From Ruegeria atlantica (GTDB lineage: Bacteria; Pseudomonadota; Alphaproteobacteria; Rhodobacterales; Rhodobacteraceae), in NCBI GenBank assembly GCA_013032095.1, contig WQBJ01000033.1:1-39987 (forward strand): a stretch of 39,987 bases of DNA. The letters are read 5' to 3'. Positions 7,516-15,510 of this stretch are shown here, piece after piece (the first letter of the stretch is position 1; the number at the start of each line of letters is the position of its first letter). The notes beneath the pieces were generated by a model. It had not been told where the DNA came from and did not search any database. It worked only from the letters and a program-made list of their open reading frames with translations. Position numbers and translations under genes: made by a program.

Positions 7516-9138
7516 TTACTCCTTGCCGACGGCGCGTCGGATCGAAGCGCGGATTGCATTTTCGTCAAAGCCGGGACGGCGGGCCGCCACGTGCTGATCC
7601 GGGCGGATCAGGTAAACCGCGCTATCTACCTCGCCCAAGTATCGCTTTTTCAGCGCACCGGTTTTGTCATCCTTGACCGAAAGGGCCAGCCGGGTGACCT
7701 GAACTCCGTCTTCCTCGATCATGTCAGGAGCATCGGCGTCGATGGTCAAAAGGATGAATTTGTCACCCAGTTTGGACAGTAGGAAATCGTCACCCAGCGG
7801 AGCATCCGGGCAAACCGAGCCGGGGCGTGATCGGGCGGGGCCGTTCAAGGCATCTGCCGAGTTAAGCGGTGAGCCATCATAGGTGCAGGGCACTGACAGA
7901 CGTCCGGAATTCACCATGGGGCGCGCAAACTCGTACTTCTCGGACAGGGACAGCACGGCGTCGCGCAAAATGCGGCTCGTTTCGGACTTCGGGGTGATGA
8001 AATCGGTCGAACGGGTCGAATTCAGGATGTTCTCATCTGCGCCGTGGATGCGCTCAACGTCGTATGTTTCCAGCAGGCTTTCAGGCGCTTCACCGCGCAT
8101 CACCATGCCCAGTTTCCAGCCGAGGTTGTCGACATCCTGCATGCCCGAGTTTGCGCCGCGCGCACCAAAGGGCGACACCTGATGCGCCGCATCGCCGGCG
8201 AAGAACACGCGACCGTGGCGGAAACTGTCCATGCGCTTGCACTGGAAGGTATAGATCGAGGACCAGACCAGATCGTATTCGACACCTTCGCCCAGGAACG
8301 CGTCGAGGCGGCGGCGGATGTTTTCTTCTTTCATCTCTTCTTTGCGGTCGACATCCCAGCCGATCTGGAAATCCACGCGCCAGACATCATCGGGCTGCTT
8401 GTGCAGCAGGGTGGACGCGCCCGATCCATGGGTCGGTTCAAACCAGAACCAGCGTTCGGTCGGGAAGCTGTCGTTCTTCATCTTGATGTCGGCAATCAGG
8501 AAGCTGTCCTGAAAGACTTTGCCGGTGAAATCCAGATCCAACATTGTGCGCAGTGGCGACGAGGCACCGTCACACCCGATCAGCCATTCTGCTTCAAGCG
8601 TGTAGGGACCATCCGGCGTCATGATCGACAGGGTGACGTGATCGTCGTGCACTTCGACTGCATCCACTCGGTTTTTGCCGCGGATTTCAATCGGTGCTCC
8701 CTGCGATTGCAGTTCCTCGAAACGGTCGAGCTGGTAGCTTTCGTAGTAGGGCTGCTGCATGTTGATGAAGGCGGGGTATTCGTGACCTTCTTCGGGCAAC
8801 AGGTTGAACTCGAACACCTGGTCATCCTTGTGAAAGACCTTGCCGAGATTCCAGACTACCCCTTTATCGACCATCGGTTTGCCGCATCCATAGCGGCCTG
8901 CAACCTCAAGGCAGCGTTTGGCGAAACAGATCGCGCGCGATCCCATGCCGACGCCTTCGTGGTCGTCCAGCACCAGCGTCGGAATGCCCTGACGCCCAAG
9001 ATCAAGTGCAGTCGCCACGCCGATCGGGCCACCACCCATCACAACAACCGGGTGTCGCACCGGGGTTGCGGCGTCTTGATCGGTCGATTTCTTATAGGGA
9101 TAACGCTTGTAGGCAAGCGTGTATCTATCATCGAACAT
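7516..9138 (-). CDS. Class A FAD-dependent aromatic monooxygenase (MhpA/PheA type)
   Basis: Flavoprotein hydroxylase using NAD(P)H and oxygen to add a hydroxyl group to a phenolic acid. The 540-residue protein has the Rossmann FAD motif VVVMGGGPIGVATALDLG (G35-G40), the second FAD/NADPH motif LIGCDGASSPLR and the GD motif FFAGDAAHQVSPFGARG. The C-terminal thioredoxin-like domain is that of the phenol hydroxylase group. Start ATG 9138 has AGAGGA 8 nt upstream; longer frames run into the MBL gene. In the operon it would prepare the diol or hydroquinone that the downstream ring-cleavage enzyme opens. Likely substrates are 3-hydroxyphenyl-acids, but the sequence does not decide this. Confidence 0.88.
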   Translation of the reverse strand: MFDDRYTLAYKRYPYKKSTDQDAATPVRHPVVVMGGGPIGVATALDLGRQGIPTLVLDDHEGVGMGSRAICFAKRCLEVAGRYGCGKPMVDKGVVWNLGKVFHKDDQVFEFNLLPEEGHEYPAFINMQQPYYESYQLDRFEELQSQGAPIEIRGKNRVDAVEVHDDHVTLSIMTPDGPYTLEAEWLIGCDGASSPLRTMLDLDFTGKVFQDSFLIADIKMKNDSFPTERWFWFEPTHGSGASTLLHKQPDDVWRVDFQIGWDVDRKEEMKEENIRRRLDAFLGEGVEYDLVWSSIYTFQCKRMDSFRHGRVFFAGDAAHQVSPFGARGANSGMQDVDNLGWKLGMVMRGEAPESLLETYDVERIHGADENILNSTRSTDFITPKSETSRILRDAVLSLSEKYEFARPMVNSGRLSVPCTYDGSPLNSADALNGPARSRPGSVCPDAPLGDDFLLSKLGDKFILLTIDADAPDMIEEDGVQVTRLALSVKDDKTGALKKRYLGEVDSAVYLIRPDQHVAARRPGFDENAIRASIRRAVGKE

Positions 9139-9181
9139 CGGTTTTGTCCTCTGGCTGCGCGCGTTTCGATTTGATTGGATA

Positions 9182-9199
9182 CCCGGCCGAAAGGCCGGG
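9182..9199 (-). promoter_or_regulatory. GC hairpin between MBL and monooxygenase genes
   Basis: CCCGGCC / GGCCGGG perfect 7-bp stem with a 4-nt loop in the 70-nt gap after the MBL-fold gene. There is no U-tract. It probably acts as a processing or stability element separating the first gene from the rest of the operon. Confidence 0.5.
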
Positions 9200-9208
9200 C
9201 CGGTTGCC

Positions 9209-10159
9209 TTAGCTCTGCAGGGCTTCCCACATCTCCAGATCACGCTGAGCGGTCCAGATGCGTGGAGTGTCAATGCCGCGGGCCTCGTCATAGGCGCGGG
9301 CGACATTGAAGGGCAGGCAATGTTCATAGATCGCGTAGTCGGCGAATTTGGGATCGCATGCTTCGCGTACGGCATCCCATGCTTCTTTCAGTGATCCACC
9401 GCGTGCCGCAACCTTGGCTGCGGGACGATATGTGCTTTCGACAAAATCGCGAGTGTTTTCGATGGCGGCATTTACCATGTCCTTGCCGACCAGAGCGTCG
9501 CCGCGACCTGGCGCGATAGCATCGACGTCAAACCATTTGATATTGTCCAGCGTATCGCCCCAATCGTTGAAATGACCGTCGCCGCAATAGCAGGCCGAGT
9601 GATACTCGACGATGTCGCCGGTAAACATGACGTTCTGATCGGGCACATGGATGACGATGTCGCCCGCTGTGTGGGCCCGGCCCAGATGCATCAGATCGAC
9701 CCGGCGATTCCCGAGATAAACCGTCATCGAGTCACTGAACGTGGTGGTGGGCCAGGTCAGACCGGGAATGCTCTCATGGCCTTCGAACAAGCGGGGGAAG
9801 CGCTGGAACTCGCTGTCCCAGTCCTCCTTGCCGCGTTCCACGACCATCGCACGCGCCGTGTCGGACATGAGAATTTGCTGTGCGCCGAAAGCACTGGCAC
9901 CCAGCACGCGAACGGCGTGATAGTGGGTTAGCGCCACGTGGGTGATCGGCTTGTCAGTGACAGATCGCACGCATTCTATCACCTTGTTCGCCAAGCGCGG
10001 AGTTGCCTGCGCCTCGACAATCATCACGCTGTCATCGCCGATGATCACGCCCGAGTTTGGATCGCCTTCGGCGGTAAAGGCATAAAGACCTTCGCCCACC
10101 TCGGTGAACGAGATTTTCTTTTCAGTCATGTCCCCCTGAGACGCGAATGCCTTGGCCAT
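9209..10159 (-). CDS. MBL-fold metallo-hydrolase with altered zinc motif
   Basis: First gene of the aromatic operon; metallo-beta-lactamase fold, 316 residues. Strands and loops of the fold are visible: NSGVIIGDDSVMIVEA (36-50), HVALTHYHAVRVLG (74-87), LMHLGRAHTAGDIVIHVP and NVMFTGDIVEYHS. The hallmark HxHxDH motif reads H79-Y-H81-A-V-R84, so the aspartate and histidine that bind the second metal are absent. The later histidine (RAHTAGD) and aspartate (TGD) are kept. One metal site may therefore remain. It may hydrolyse a thioester or lactone produced in the pathway (inference). ATG 10159 has GGAGGA 5 nt upstream; an in-frame extension to 10270 would cover the promoter and is rejected. Confidence 0.82.
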   Translation of the reverse strand: MAKAFASQGDMTEKKISFTEVGEGLYAFTAEGDPNSGVIIGDDSVMIVEAQATPRLANKVIECVRSVTDKPITHVALTHYHAVRVLGASAFGAQQILMSDTARAMVVERGKEDWDSEFQRFPRLFEGHESIPGLTWPTTTFSDSMTVYLGNRRVDLMHLGRAHTAGDIVIHVPDQNVMFTGDIVEYHSACYCGDGHFNDWGDTLDNIKWFDVDAIAPGRGDALVGKDMVNAAIENTRDFVESTYRPAAKVAARGGSLKEAWDAVREACDPKFADYAIYEHCLPFNVARAYDEARGIDTPRIWTAQRDLEMWEALQS

Positions 10160-10221
10160 GTGTGTCCTCCAAAGATGCGATACTGCCAGAACTCTGCCGT
10201 TTTTACCCAAAGTCAGACAGG

Positions 10222-10267
10222 TCGTTACATTTGCAACAAATGTCGTTGCATATGAAACGAAAGTCAA
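10222..10267 (-). promoter_or_regulatory. Promoter of aromatic operon with two phased operators
   Basis: On the minus strand a -35 TTGACT (10262-10267) and a -10-like GACATT (10239-10244) are 17 bp apart. Operator 1, TCGTTGCA-TA-TGAAACGA (10243-10260), fills the spacer. Operator 2, TCGTTACA-TT-TGCAACAA (10222-10239), lies over the expected start point. The two copies are 21 bp apart, two helical turns. Both match the perfect palindrome in front of marR at 1323-1342. This is classic repressor placement. It lies 63-108 nt upstream of the first gene's ATG. Confidence 0.75.
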
Positions 10268-10643
10268 CACTTAATAACGCAAGTAAACTCAACCTATTGC
10301 TTTTACACGATTTTGAGAGACGCTAAGGAGCCAGTTTAGGAGTTTCTAAATCACTGCAACGTAGTAGAAGTCTGATTCTCAGTGCTTCGTTGCGGGCTTT
10401 TTGCGCCAGTTTCGAGTGTGCCACCGTCAGGTTCGCAAGTTCGCTGACAGCTATGCCGGCATTCGCGGCAGGTTCCGTCATATGTTTCGGCTGGTTATTC
10501 GGTGCGCGCCGGGTGCATATTCAATCGGGTGACTTGCAATCACTTGGTCGCGTGCCAGAATCCGCACGAAACCAAATGGTTCGAGCTTTGCTGCGGATCC
10601 GGAGAGAATTTTGTCTGGCAAAGAACGGGAAACAAGGTTGTTG
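10268..10643. other. Intergenic stretch, no gene recognised
   Basis: About 375 bases between the aromatic-operon promoter and the end of the UPF0261 gene. Short open frames on both strands resemble nothing known and lack ribosome sites. No clear terminator for the UPF0261 operon was found by eye. Confidence 0.5.
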
Positions 10644-11876
10644 TCAGGTTTTGACTGTCCCGTCCGCAACCCATTCGTCAAACTGCGCTAGCACTGCGTC
10701 ACAAAACGCAGCATCGTTTATATGAACGTCCAGCTCGGTCATCGGCACCCGCCCAGGCATGACCTTGCGGGCCTCATCCACCATATCGGCCAGCGCTGCC
10801 GGATCATGCGCCTCTTCACCTTCCTTGTCCCAAGCCTCGACTCCCTGAACAGGCAAGAAGAAATGCACCGGCCCGGTTGCAGCCTCCAGCCGGTTGGCCA
10901 GTTCCCGGATCCAAGCGCGGCGTTCGTCGCCGTTGAAGACCGAGCTTTTGATTAGCCGATTGTGCTCATGAAACGGCCTGTCGGCGTATTGTTCGGGAAT
11001 GTCTTGCCAGCCCGCGAAATCCAGTAGGTCTAGCGCGCCCGGAGCTACCATCTGGGGGCTGCCCGATCGTCCGGCATTGGTCACACGTTCCTGGCCGCTA
11101 GACACAACCGAGCCCGCCATCAGGTTGCCGAACTCCTGCATGCAGAAATCCATTACACAGGCAAAGGCACCTTCGCCTGCCAGTTTCTCGAACGCCATGC
11201 CGCCCATGCCGGTTGAATGGAACACGGCCACTTCAAAACCGCGCTTTTCCAGTGCCGGTTTCAGCGTCTTCATGTAACGCAGGCAGGACGAGCCAAGACT
11301 GGTCATCCCGATCAGCGGCTTGCTTCGATCTGGCGCGACGGCGGCCTTGGCCGAGCCGACGACCGCCCCGGCGGCTTGGGCCAGCGAGGATTGGCAGATC
11401 GAGTTCATGCCATAAAGCCCACCTGCCCAGAGGATCATCTGGATATCCGGGGCCAGACGGTGCGGCGGGATCAGCGGTGAAAAGCTGACAGTCGATACGA
11501 TGTATTTCGGTACGCCCATTGGCAGGGCCTGCGCACAGTCCAGCGCCAGATCGGTACCCATAGTACCGCCGGTGGCCAACATCCCATCGAACCGACCCTC
11601 GGCATAGGTCTGCGCCACCACTTTGGCGGCGCCTGCGGCCATCACGCGGAAAGCCTTGTTTTCGTCGCCCTGTGCGATGACCTCCTCAATCGTCATGCCA
11701 CCGGCGGCTGCCACGTCGTGTTTCGAAATATCTGTTGGCGTTTGAGGGTCACCCAAGACCGAAACATCCATGGTCAGAACGTCCGCACCCTGCGCCCGGA
11801 TGGTATCCTCGATAAAGCGCATCTCGGGGTCTTTGGTGTCGTAAGTGCCGATCAGCAGGATTGTTTTTGTGGTCAT
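10644..11876 (-). CDS. UPF0261 / Tm-1-like ATP-binding protein
   Basis: A 410-residue UPF0261-family protein, related to the N-terminal region of the tomato Tm-1 virus-resistance protein, where an ATP-binding fold was shown. Visible features are ILLIGTYDTKDPEMRFIED at the start, the glycine-rich ATGGTMGTDLALDCA (about 102-116), and GMTSLGSSCLRYM and VFHSTGMGGMAFEKL in the second domain. The biochemical role in bacteria is not settled. It is the last gene of the tctCBA-aldehyde dehydrogenase operon, 20 nt after it, with GGGAGG before the ATG. Its place suggests an auxiliary or activating step in catabolism of the TTT-transported substrate (inference). Confidence 0.88.
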   Translation of the reverse strand: MTTKTILLIGTYDTKDPEMRFIEDTIRAQGADVLTMDVSVLGDPQTPTDISKHDVAAAGGMTIEEVIAQGDENKAFRVMAAGAAKVVAQTYAEGRFDGMLATGGTMGTDLALDCAQALPMGVPKYIVSTVSFSPLIPPHRLAPDIQMILWAGGLYGMNSICQSSLAQAAGAVVGSAKAAVAPDRSKPLIGMTSLGSSCLRYMKTLKPALEKRGFEVAVFHSTGMGGMAFEKLAGEGAFACVMDFCMQEFGNLMAGSVVSSGQERVTNAGRSGSPQMVAPGALDLLDFAGWQDIPEQYADRPFHEHNRLIKSSVFNGDERRAWIRELANRLEAATGPVHFFLPVQGVEAWDKEGEEAHDPAALADMVDEARKVMPGRVPMTELDVHINDAAFCDAVLAQFDEWVADGTVKT

Positions 11877-11896
11877 GATGCCCTCCCGTTCACGGA

Positions 11897-13381
11897 TCAG
11901 AGTTTGATCCAGGCCGTTTTCAGATCGAAGTACTTTTCCAACGCATGCAAGGATTTGTCATGCCCGTTGCCCGATTGGCCGACGCCGCCCAACGGTACGG
12001 TCAGATCGGCCCCGCCATAGGTATTCACATGCACCACGCCGGTTTTTATCCCGGCCACCATGCGATGCGCGCGGCTGAGATTCGAGGTCCAGACACCGCC
12101 CGCCAGTCCGTAGACGGTTGCGTTGGCCAGACGGATCGCCTCGTCTTCGTTCTTGAACGGGGTGACGGCCAGAACCGGGCCAAAAACCTCGTTCTGGAAC
12201 AGGTTGTCGGTCTCTTTCACACCCGCCATTACAGTAGGGGCCATATAGTAACCCCCGGTTTCGGTCAGTATTCGGTTGCCGCCAGTGCGGCGTTCGGCCC
12301 CTTCGGCTTCGGCCTTGGAAACGAAGTCCAAATTCGCCTCCAGTTCGGACAGGCTGTGAACCGCACCGATCTGGCTGTTCAGGTCAAGCGGGTCTCCGAC
12401 GCGGAAGGCCTCAGCGTGGCGCGATACTTCTGCAACGAAATCTTCGTAGATATCTTCCTGCACCAGCAGCCGGGATCCCGCGACGCAAACCTGACCTGAG
12501 TTTCGGAATATCCCTGCCGCCGAAACTTTGGCGGCTTCGGCCAGATCAGGGGCGTCGTTAAAGACGATATTGGCGGATTTGCCGCCCAACTCCAGATAAC
12601 AGCGTTTCAAATTCGACCGTGCTGAGTATTCCAGCAGCCGCCGCCCTGTCGCGCCTGATCCGGTAAACACCATAATGTCCACATCCATCGACAGCGCCAG
12701 CGCTTCACCCACGACCGAGCCTCGCCCGGTCACCACGTTCAACGCCCCGTCGGGCACCCCGGCCTCAGCGGCCAGCTCCGCAATCTTCAGCAGACTAAGC
12801 GACGCGCTCTCTGCTGGTTTCAGCACGACGGAATTGCCTGCCGCCAGCGCTGGAGCGATCTTCCAACTGCCTATCATCAGGGGGAAATTCCACGGAACAA
12901 TTGCCCCCACGACACCAACCGGAGCGTGATGAACAAGGCCCAGAACGTCATGACCCGTCGGTGCAACCTGGCCGTAAATCTTGTCGATAGCTTCGGCATA
13001 ATAGCGGAAAGTGGCTGCCGCCGAGAGAGCTTCGGCCTTGTAGGCCATATTGATCTCGGTCCCATTATCTCGCACGCCCAGAACAGCGATTTCTAAAGCG
13101 CGTGCCTCGATCAGATCGGCCAGTTTCAGCAGCACTTTCTTGCGTCCCGCCGGGGCCATGCGTGACCAGCGGCCATCTTCAAACGCTGCCCGCGCTGCTT
13201 GGACGGCCGCATCGACGTCTGCCGGGCTGCCCTCGGCGATAAGTGCCAGGGGCTGGCCGTTGATCGGTGACAACACCTGATGTTGCGCGCCCGTCTCTCC
13301 GGCGTGGAACGCGCCGTTGATGAAATGACCGCGCGGGGTAACTTCCTGTGCACGCAGCGTGTCAATCGCGGACTGATCCAT
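11897..13381 (-). CDS. NAD(P)-dependent aldehyde dehydrogenase
   Basis: Oxidises an aldehyde to the acid. The 494-residue protein is full length, with PWNFP (N165), the cofactor loop FTGSGATGRRLL (239-250), catalytic E264 in LELGGKSAN, nucleophile C299 in NSGQVCVAGSR and EVFGPVL near the C-terminus. It resembles the gamma-glutamyl-aminobutyraldehyde / betaine aldehyde type. It is 5 nt after tctA, and with the class III aminotransferase across the divergent promoter it makes a plausible amine to aldehyde to acid route. The exact aldehyde is unknown. AAGGA lies 8 nt before the ATG. Confidence 0.9.
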   Translation of the reverse strand: MDQSAIDTLRAQEVTPRGHFINGAFHAGETGAQHQVLSPINGQPLALIAEGSPADVDAAVQAARAAFEDGRWSRMAPAGRKKVLLKLADLIEARALEIAVLGVRDNGTEINMAYKAEALSAAATFRYYAEAIDKIYGQVAPTGHDVLGLVHHAPVGVVGAIVPWNFPLMIGSWKIAPALAAGNSVVLKPAESASLSLLKIAELAAEAGVPDGALNVVTGRGSVVGEALALSMDVDIMVFTGSGATGRRLLEYSARSNLKRCYLELGGKSANIVFNDAPDLAEAAKVSAAGIFRNSGQVCVAGSRLLVQEDIYEDFVAEVSRHAEAFRVGDPLDLNSQIGAVHSLSELEANLDFVSKAEAEGAERRTGGNRILTETGGYYMAPTVMAGVKETDNLFQNEVFGPVLAVTPFKNEDEAIRLANATVYGLAGGVWTSNLSRAHRMVAGIKTGVVHVNTYGGADLTVPLGGVGQSGNGHDKSLHALEKYFDLKTAWIKL

Positions 13382-13386
13382 GAGAG

Positions 13387-14907
13387 CTATCCTTGCTGAG
13401 TTGAGTCTTCGTCGAGAACCGGCTGCGGCTTTATGCGTTCCTTATGCTCCTGCACAAGCGTACGGATATGCAGCAGGATGATGCCCAGGATCATGACAAA
13501 AAGGATCGCGGCGATCGGCCTGTCGATGAAGTCAAGTGGCGTTTTCACCCGCGCCATGGCGCTGCGCAGCTTGACCTCCATGATGCCGCCCAGAACCATG
13601 CCCAGAATGATCGGCACAATCGGCAGGTTCAGGCGCTTCAGGATCAGGCCGAAGACGCCGAACCCTGCTGCTATCGCACAGTCAGTGACCGAGTTACGCA
13701 GACTGAACACGCCGACAAACGATAGGGTCAGGATCATGATACCCAGAAAGCGTGTCGGGATCTGGATGATCTTCAGCAGCAGGTTGGTTGAGAACAGTAG
13801 GAAGACCAATACGATCACGTTCAATAGGATCAGCGACATGTAAAGCGCCATGACGAAATCCAGTTGATCGGCAAACAACTGCGGGCCAGGGATCACGTTG
13901 TGCACGTAGAACACCGACAGCATCATCGCGGTCAGCGCCTCACCAGGAATACCTAGTGCCAGCAGCGGGATCATCGCCGCGCCGGGTACGGCGTTGTTGG
14001 CCGCCTCGGACGCCACCAGCCCCTCGGGCGAGCCATCACCGAACTTGTCGGGGTCTTTCGATGTCTTTTGCGCGTAGGTGTAAGACAGGAACTGCGAGGT
14101 GAACTCGCCCGTGCCCGGCACCATCCCCATGATCACACCCAGCGATGAAGAAACGGTGGCAACACGTTTCAGGCCGAGCAGTTCCTTGAGTCCGGCAAAG
14201 ATGTTGCCGCGCACATGGGCTTCTCCCGGTGCGTGTTCCTTGTCGATCAGCAGCAGCAGTGCCTGACTGATCGCAAACAGGCCCAGAACCACTACGATCA
14301 GATCCACGCCTGAGGACAGCCAGGTTTGATCAAAGGTAAAGCGCTTGGTGTATTTGACCGGCTCCAACCCGACGGTGCTGAGGAAGATGCCAAAAAAGGC
14401 CAGCATCGCGGCTGAGAAAGTCTGGCCGCGATGGGCCAGGATTACCAATAGGACGCCCATGAAAGCGGCAAGGAAAATCTCGCGGCTGCCAAAATGCGGA
14501 GCAACCCAAGCGAGCACCGGTGACAGGACAATCAGGCAGATGATCGAGAAGATGCCACCGAAGAACGACGCGGAATAGGCCAGCGACAGCGCCCGATGGC
14601 CCTCGCCCCGTTTGGTCATGGGATAGCCGTCATATGTGGTCAGCGCGTTTACCGCGGTGCCGGGTGTGTTGATCAAAATGGCCGGGATCGCGCCGCCATA
14701 CATGGATGAGCCGTAAATGCCCAGCAACAGGGTCAGGCCGACAATAGGTTCGAAAGCAAAGGTGGCGGGCAGCAGGATCGCAATGGCCACTGCGGCGCCG
14801 ACACCGGGCAGCGCCCCGATGATTACGCCACCGACCGAGCCAATGATAAGCGCAACAAGGACTTGCCATTGGGCCAGAATTGCAAAGCCGGAAATCAGAT
14901 TGTCCAT
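13387..14907 (-). CDS. tctA: Tripartite tricarboxylate transporter, large subunit (TctA)
   Basis: Permease subunit of a TTT-family secondary transporter in the inner membrane. The 506-residue protein has about 12 membrane segments and the family signatures IIGALPGVGAAVAIAILLP near residue 30 and IMGMVPGTGEFTSQFLSY near 260, plus the central LLALGIPGEALTAMM. It follows tctB by 7 nt. The C-terminal tail is polar. Ligand specificity lies with TctC. Confidence 0.93.
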   Translation of the reverse strand: MDNLISGFAILAQWQVLVALIIGSVGGVIIGALPGVGAAVAIAILLPATFAFEPIVGLTLLLGIYGSSMYGGAIPAILINTPGTAVNALTTYDGYPMTKRGEGHRALSLAYSASFFGGIFSIICLIVLSPVLAWVAPHFGSREIFLAAFMGVLLVILAHRGQTFSAAMLAFFGIFLSTVGLEPVKYTKRFTFDQTWLSSGVDLIVVVLGLFAISQALLLLIDKEHAPGEAHVRGNIFAGLKELLGLKRVATVSSSLGVIMGMVPGTGEFTSQFLSYTYAQKTSKDPDKFGDGSPEGLVASEAANNAVPGAAMIPLLALGIPGEALTAMMLSVFYVHNVIPGPQLFADQLDFVMALYMSLILLNVIVLVFLLFSTNLLLKIIQIPTRFLGIMILTLSFVGVFSLRNSVTDCAIAAGFGVFGLILKRLNLPIVPIILGMVLGGIMEVKLRSAMARVKTPLDFIDRPIAAILFVMILGIILLHIRTLVQEHKERIKPQPVLDEDSTQQG

Positions 14908-14914
14908 CCCGACC

Positions 14915-15451
14915 TCACAGATAGGTCAGCGCAAAAACGCGCACAGGGTCAGGCAGATATTCGTACATCCTGCCTGCCGGTATATTGACCTGTAAAAGCG
15001 CCCGAAACACGACGGCGACGACCGCTCCGAATGCAAGGGCAATGCTAATGGCGCCGGGTGTTTGGAAGCCGGTACGCACGGCCAATAAGGCAGCAAACAG
15101 CATAGTCGAGGGCAGGTAGCCCAGCCACGGCACCGCGACGACGTAAATCAGGAAGTAGATGACGTACTCCAGAGACTTCAGCCAGAAGGCGAGTTCTCTC
15201 CAACGTCCAGGGATGCGGGGGGATAGAAACGAGCCCAGCAAATGAAAACCGGAGAATATCACCATTCCCCAGATGGCTACTGTTGGCCACAACGCCGGCT
15301 GCGCAAACCATTTGGTACGTTTGACCGCCTGGGTTTCGGTTCCCAGCTGGCTAAGCAGAAACAGCGCGAACGCAAAGAAAAAAGTGGCAAAGACGATGTC
15401 GCCGGGGCGGCGATACCTTCTGAACATGTCCTGAAGTGTTTTTGCAATCAT
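14915..15451 (-). CDS. tctB: Tripartite tricarboxylate transporter, small subunit (TctB)
   Basis: Small membrane subunit of the TTT transporter with four predicted helices (near 15-35, 55-72, 95-112 and 118-145). The start at 15451 (MIAKTLQDMF) is chosen because a longer reading from 15469 would put the GGGGAGGG ribosome site inside the coding sequence; ATG 15454 is the alternative. A hairpin separates it from tctC. Confidence 0.88.
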   Translation of the reverse strand: MIAKTLQDMFRRYRRPGDIVFATFFFAFALFLLSQLGTETQAVKRTKWFAQPALWPTVAIWGMVIFSGFHLLGSFLSPRIPGRWRELAFWLKSLEYVIYFLIYVVAVPWLGYLPSTMLFAALLAVRTGFQTPGAISIALAFGAVVAVVFRALLQVNIPAGRMYEYLPDPVRVFALTYL

Positions 15452-15475
15452 CATGTCCCTCCCCGACATGCAACA

Positions 15476-15500
15476 GGGCGCAGGTAACCTGCCTGCGCCC
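15476..15500 (-). promoter_or_regulatory. Hairpin between tctC and tctB
   Basis: GGGCGCAGG / CCTGCGCCC, a 9-bp perfect stem with a 7-nt loop, starts 10 nt after the tctC stop. There is no U-tract on the minus strand. Such hairpins after binding-protein genes usually stabilise the upstream mRNA and lower downstream expression, giving excess receptor over permease. Confidence 0.6.
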
Positions 15501-15510
15501 CGTCAGGTGC

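Noticed and set aside
5876..7597. 573-codon open frame on the plus strand opposite the TRAP genes
   Set aside because: It is antisense to dctQ, dctP and the DUF2783 gene, which have clear families, signal peptide and ribosome sites. High GC third positions create long antisense frames.
8044..9174. 376-codon plus-strand frame
   Set aside because: Antisense to the FAD monooxygenase; no family resemblance and no ribosome site.
10160..10270. Upstream extension of the MBL-fold protein
   Set aside because: It would translate through promoter and operators; ATG 10159 has a strong GGAGGA.
10390..10725. Frames on both strands in the gap before UPF0261
   Set aside because: No ribosome site and no family; the plus frame runs into the end of UPF0261 on the other strand.
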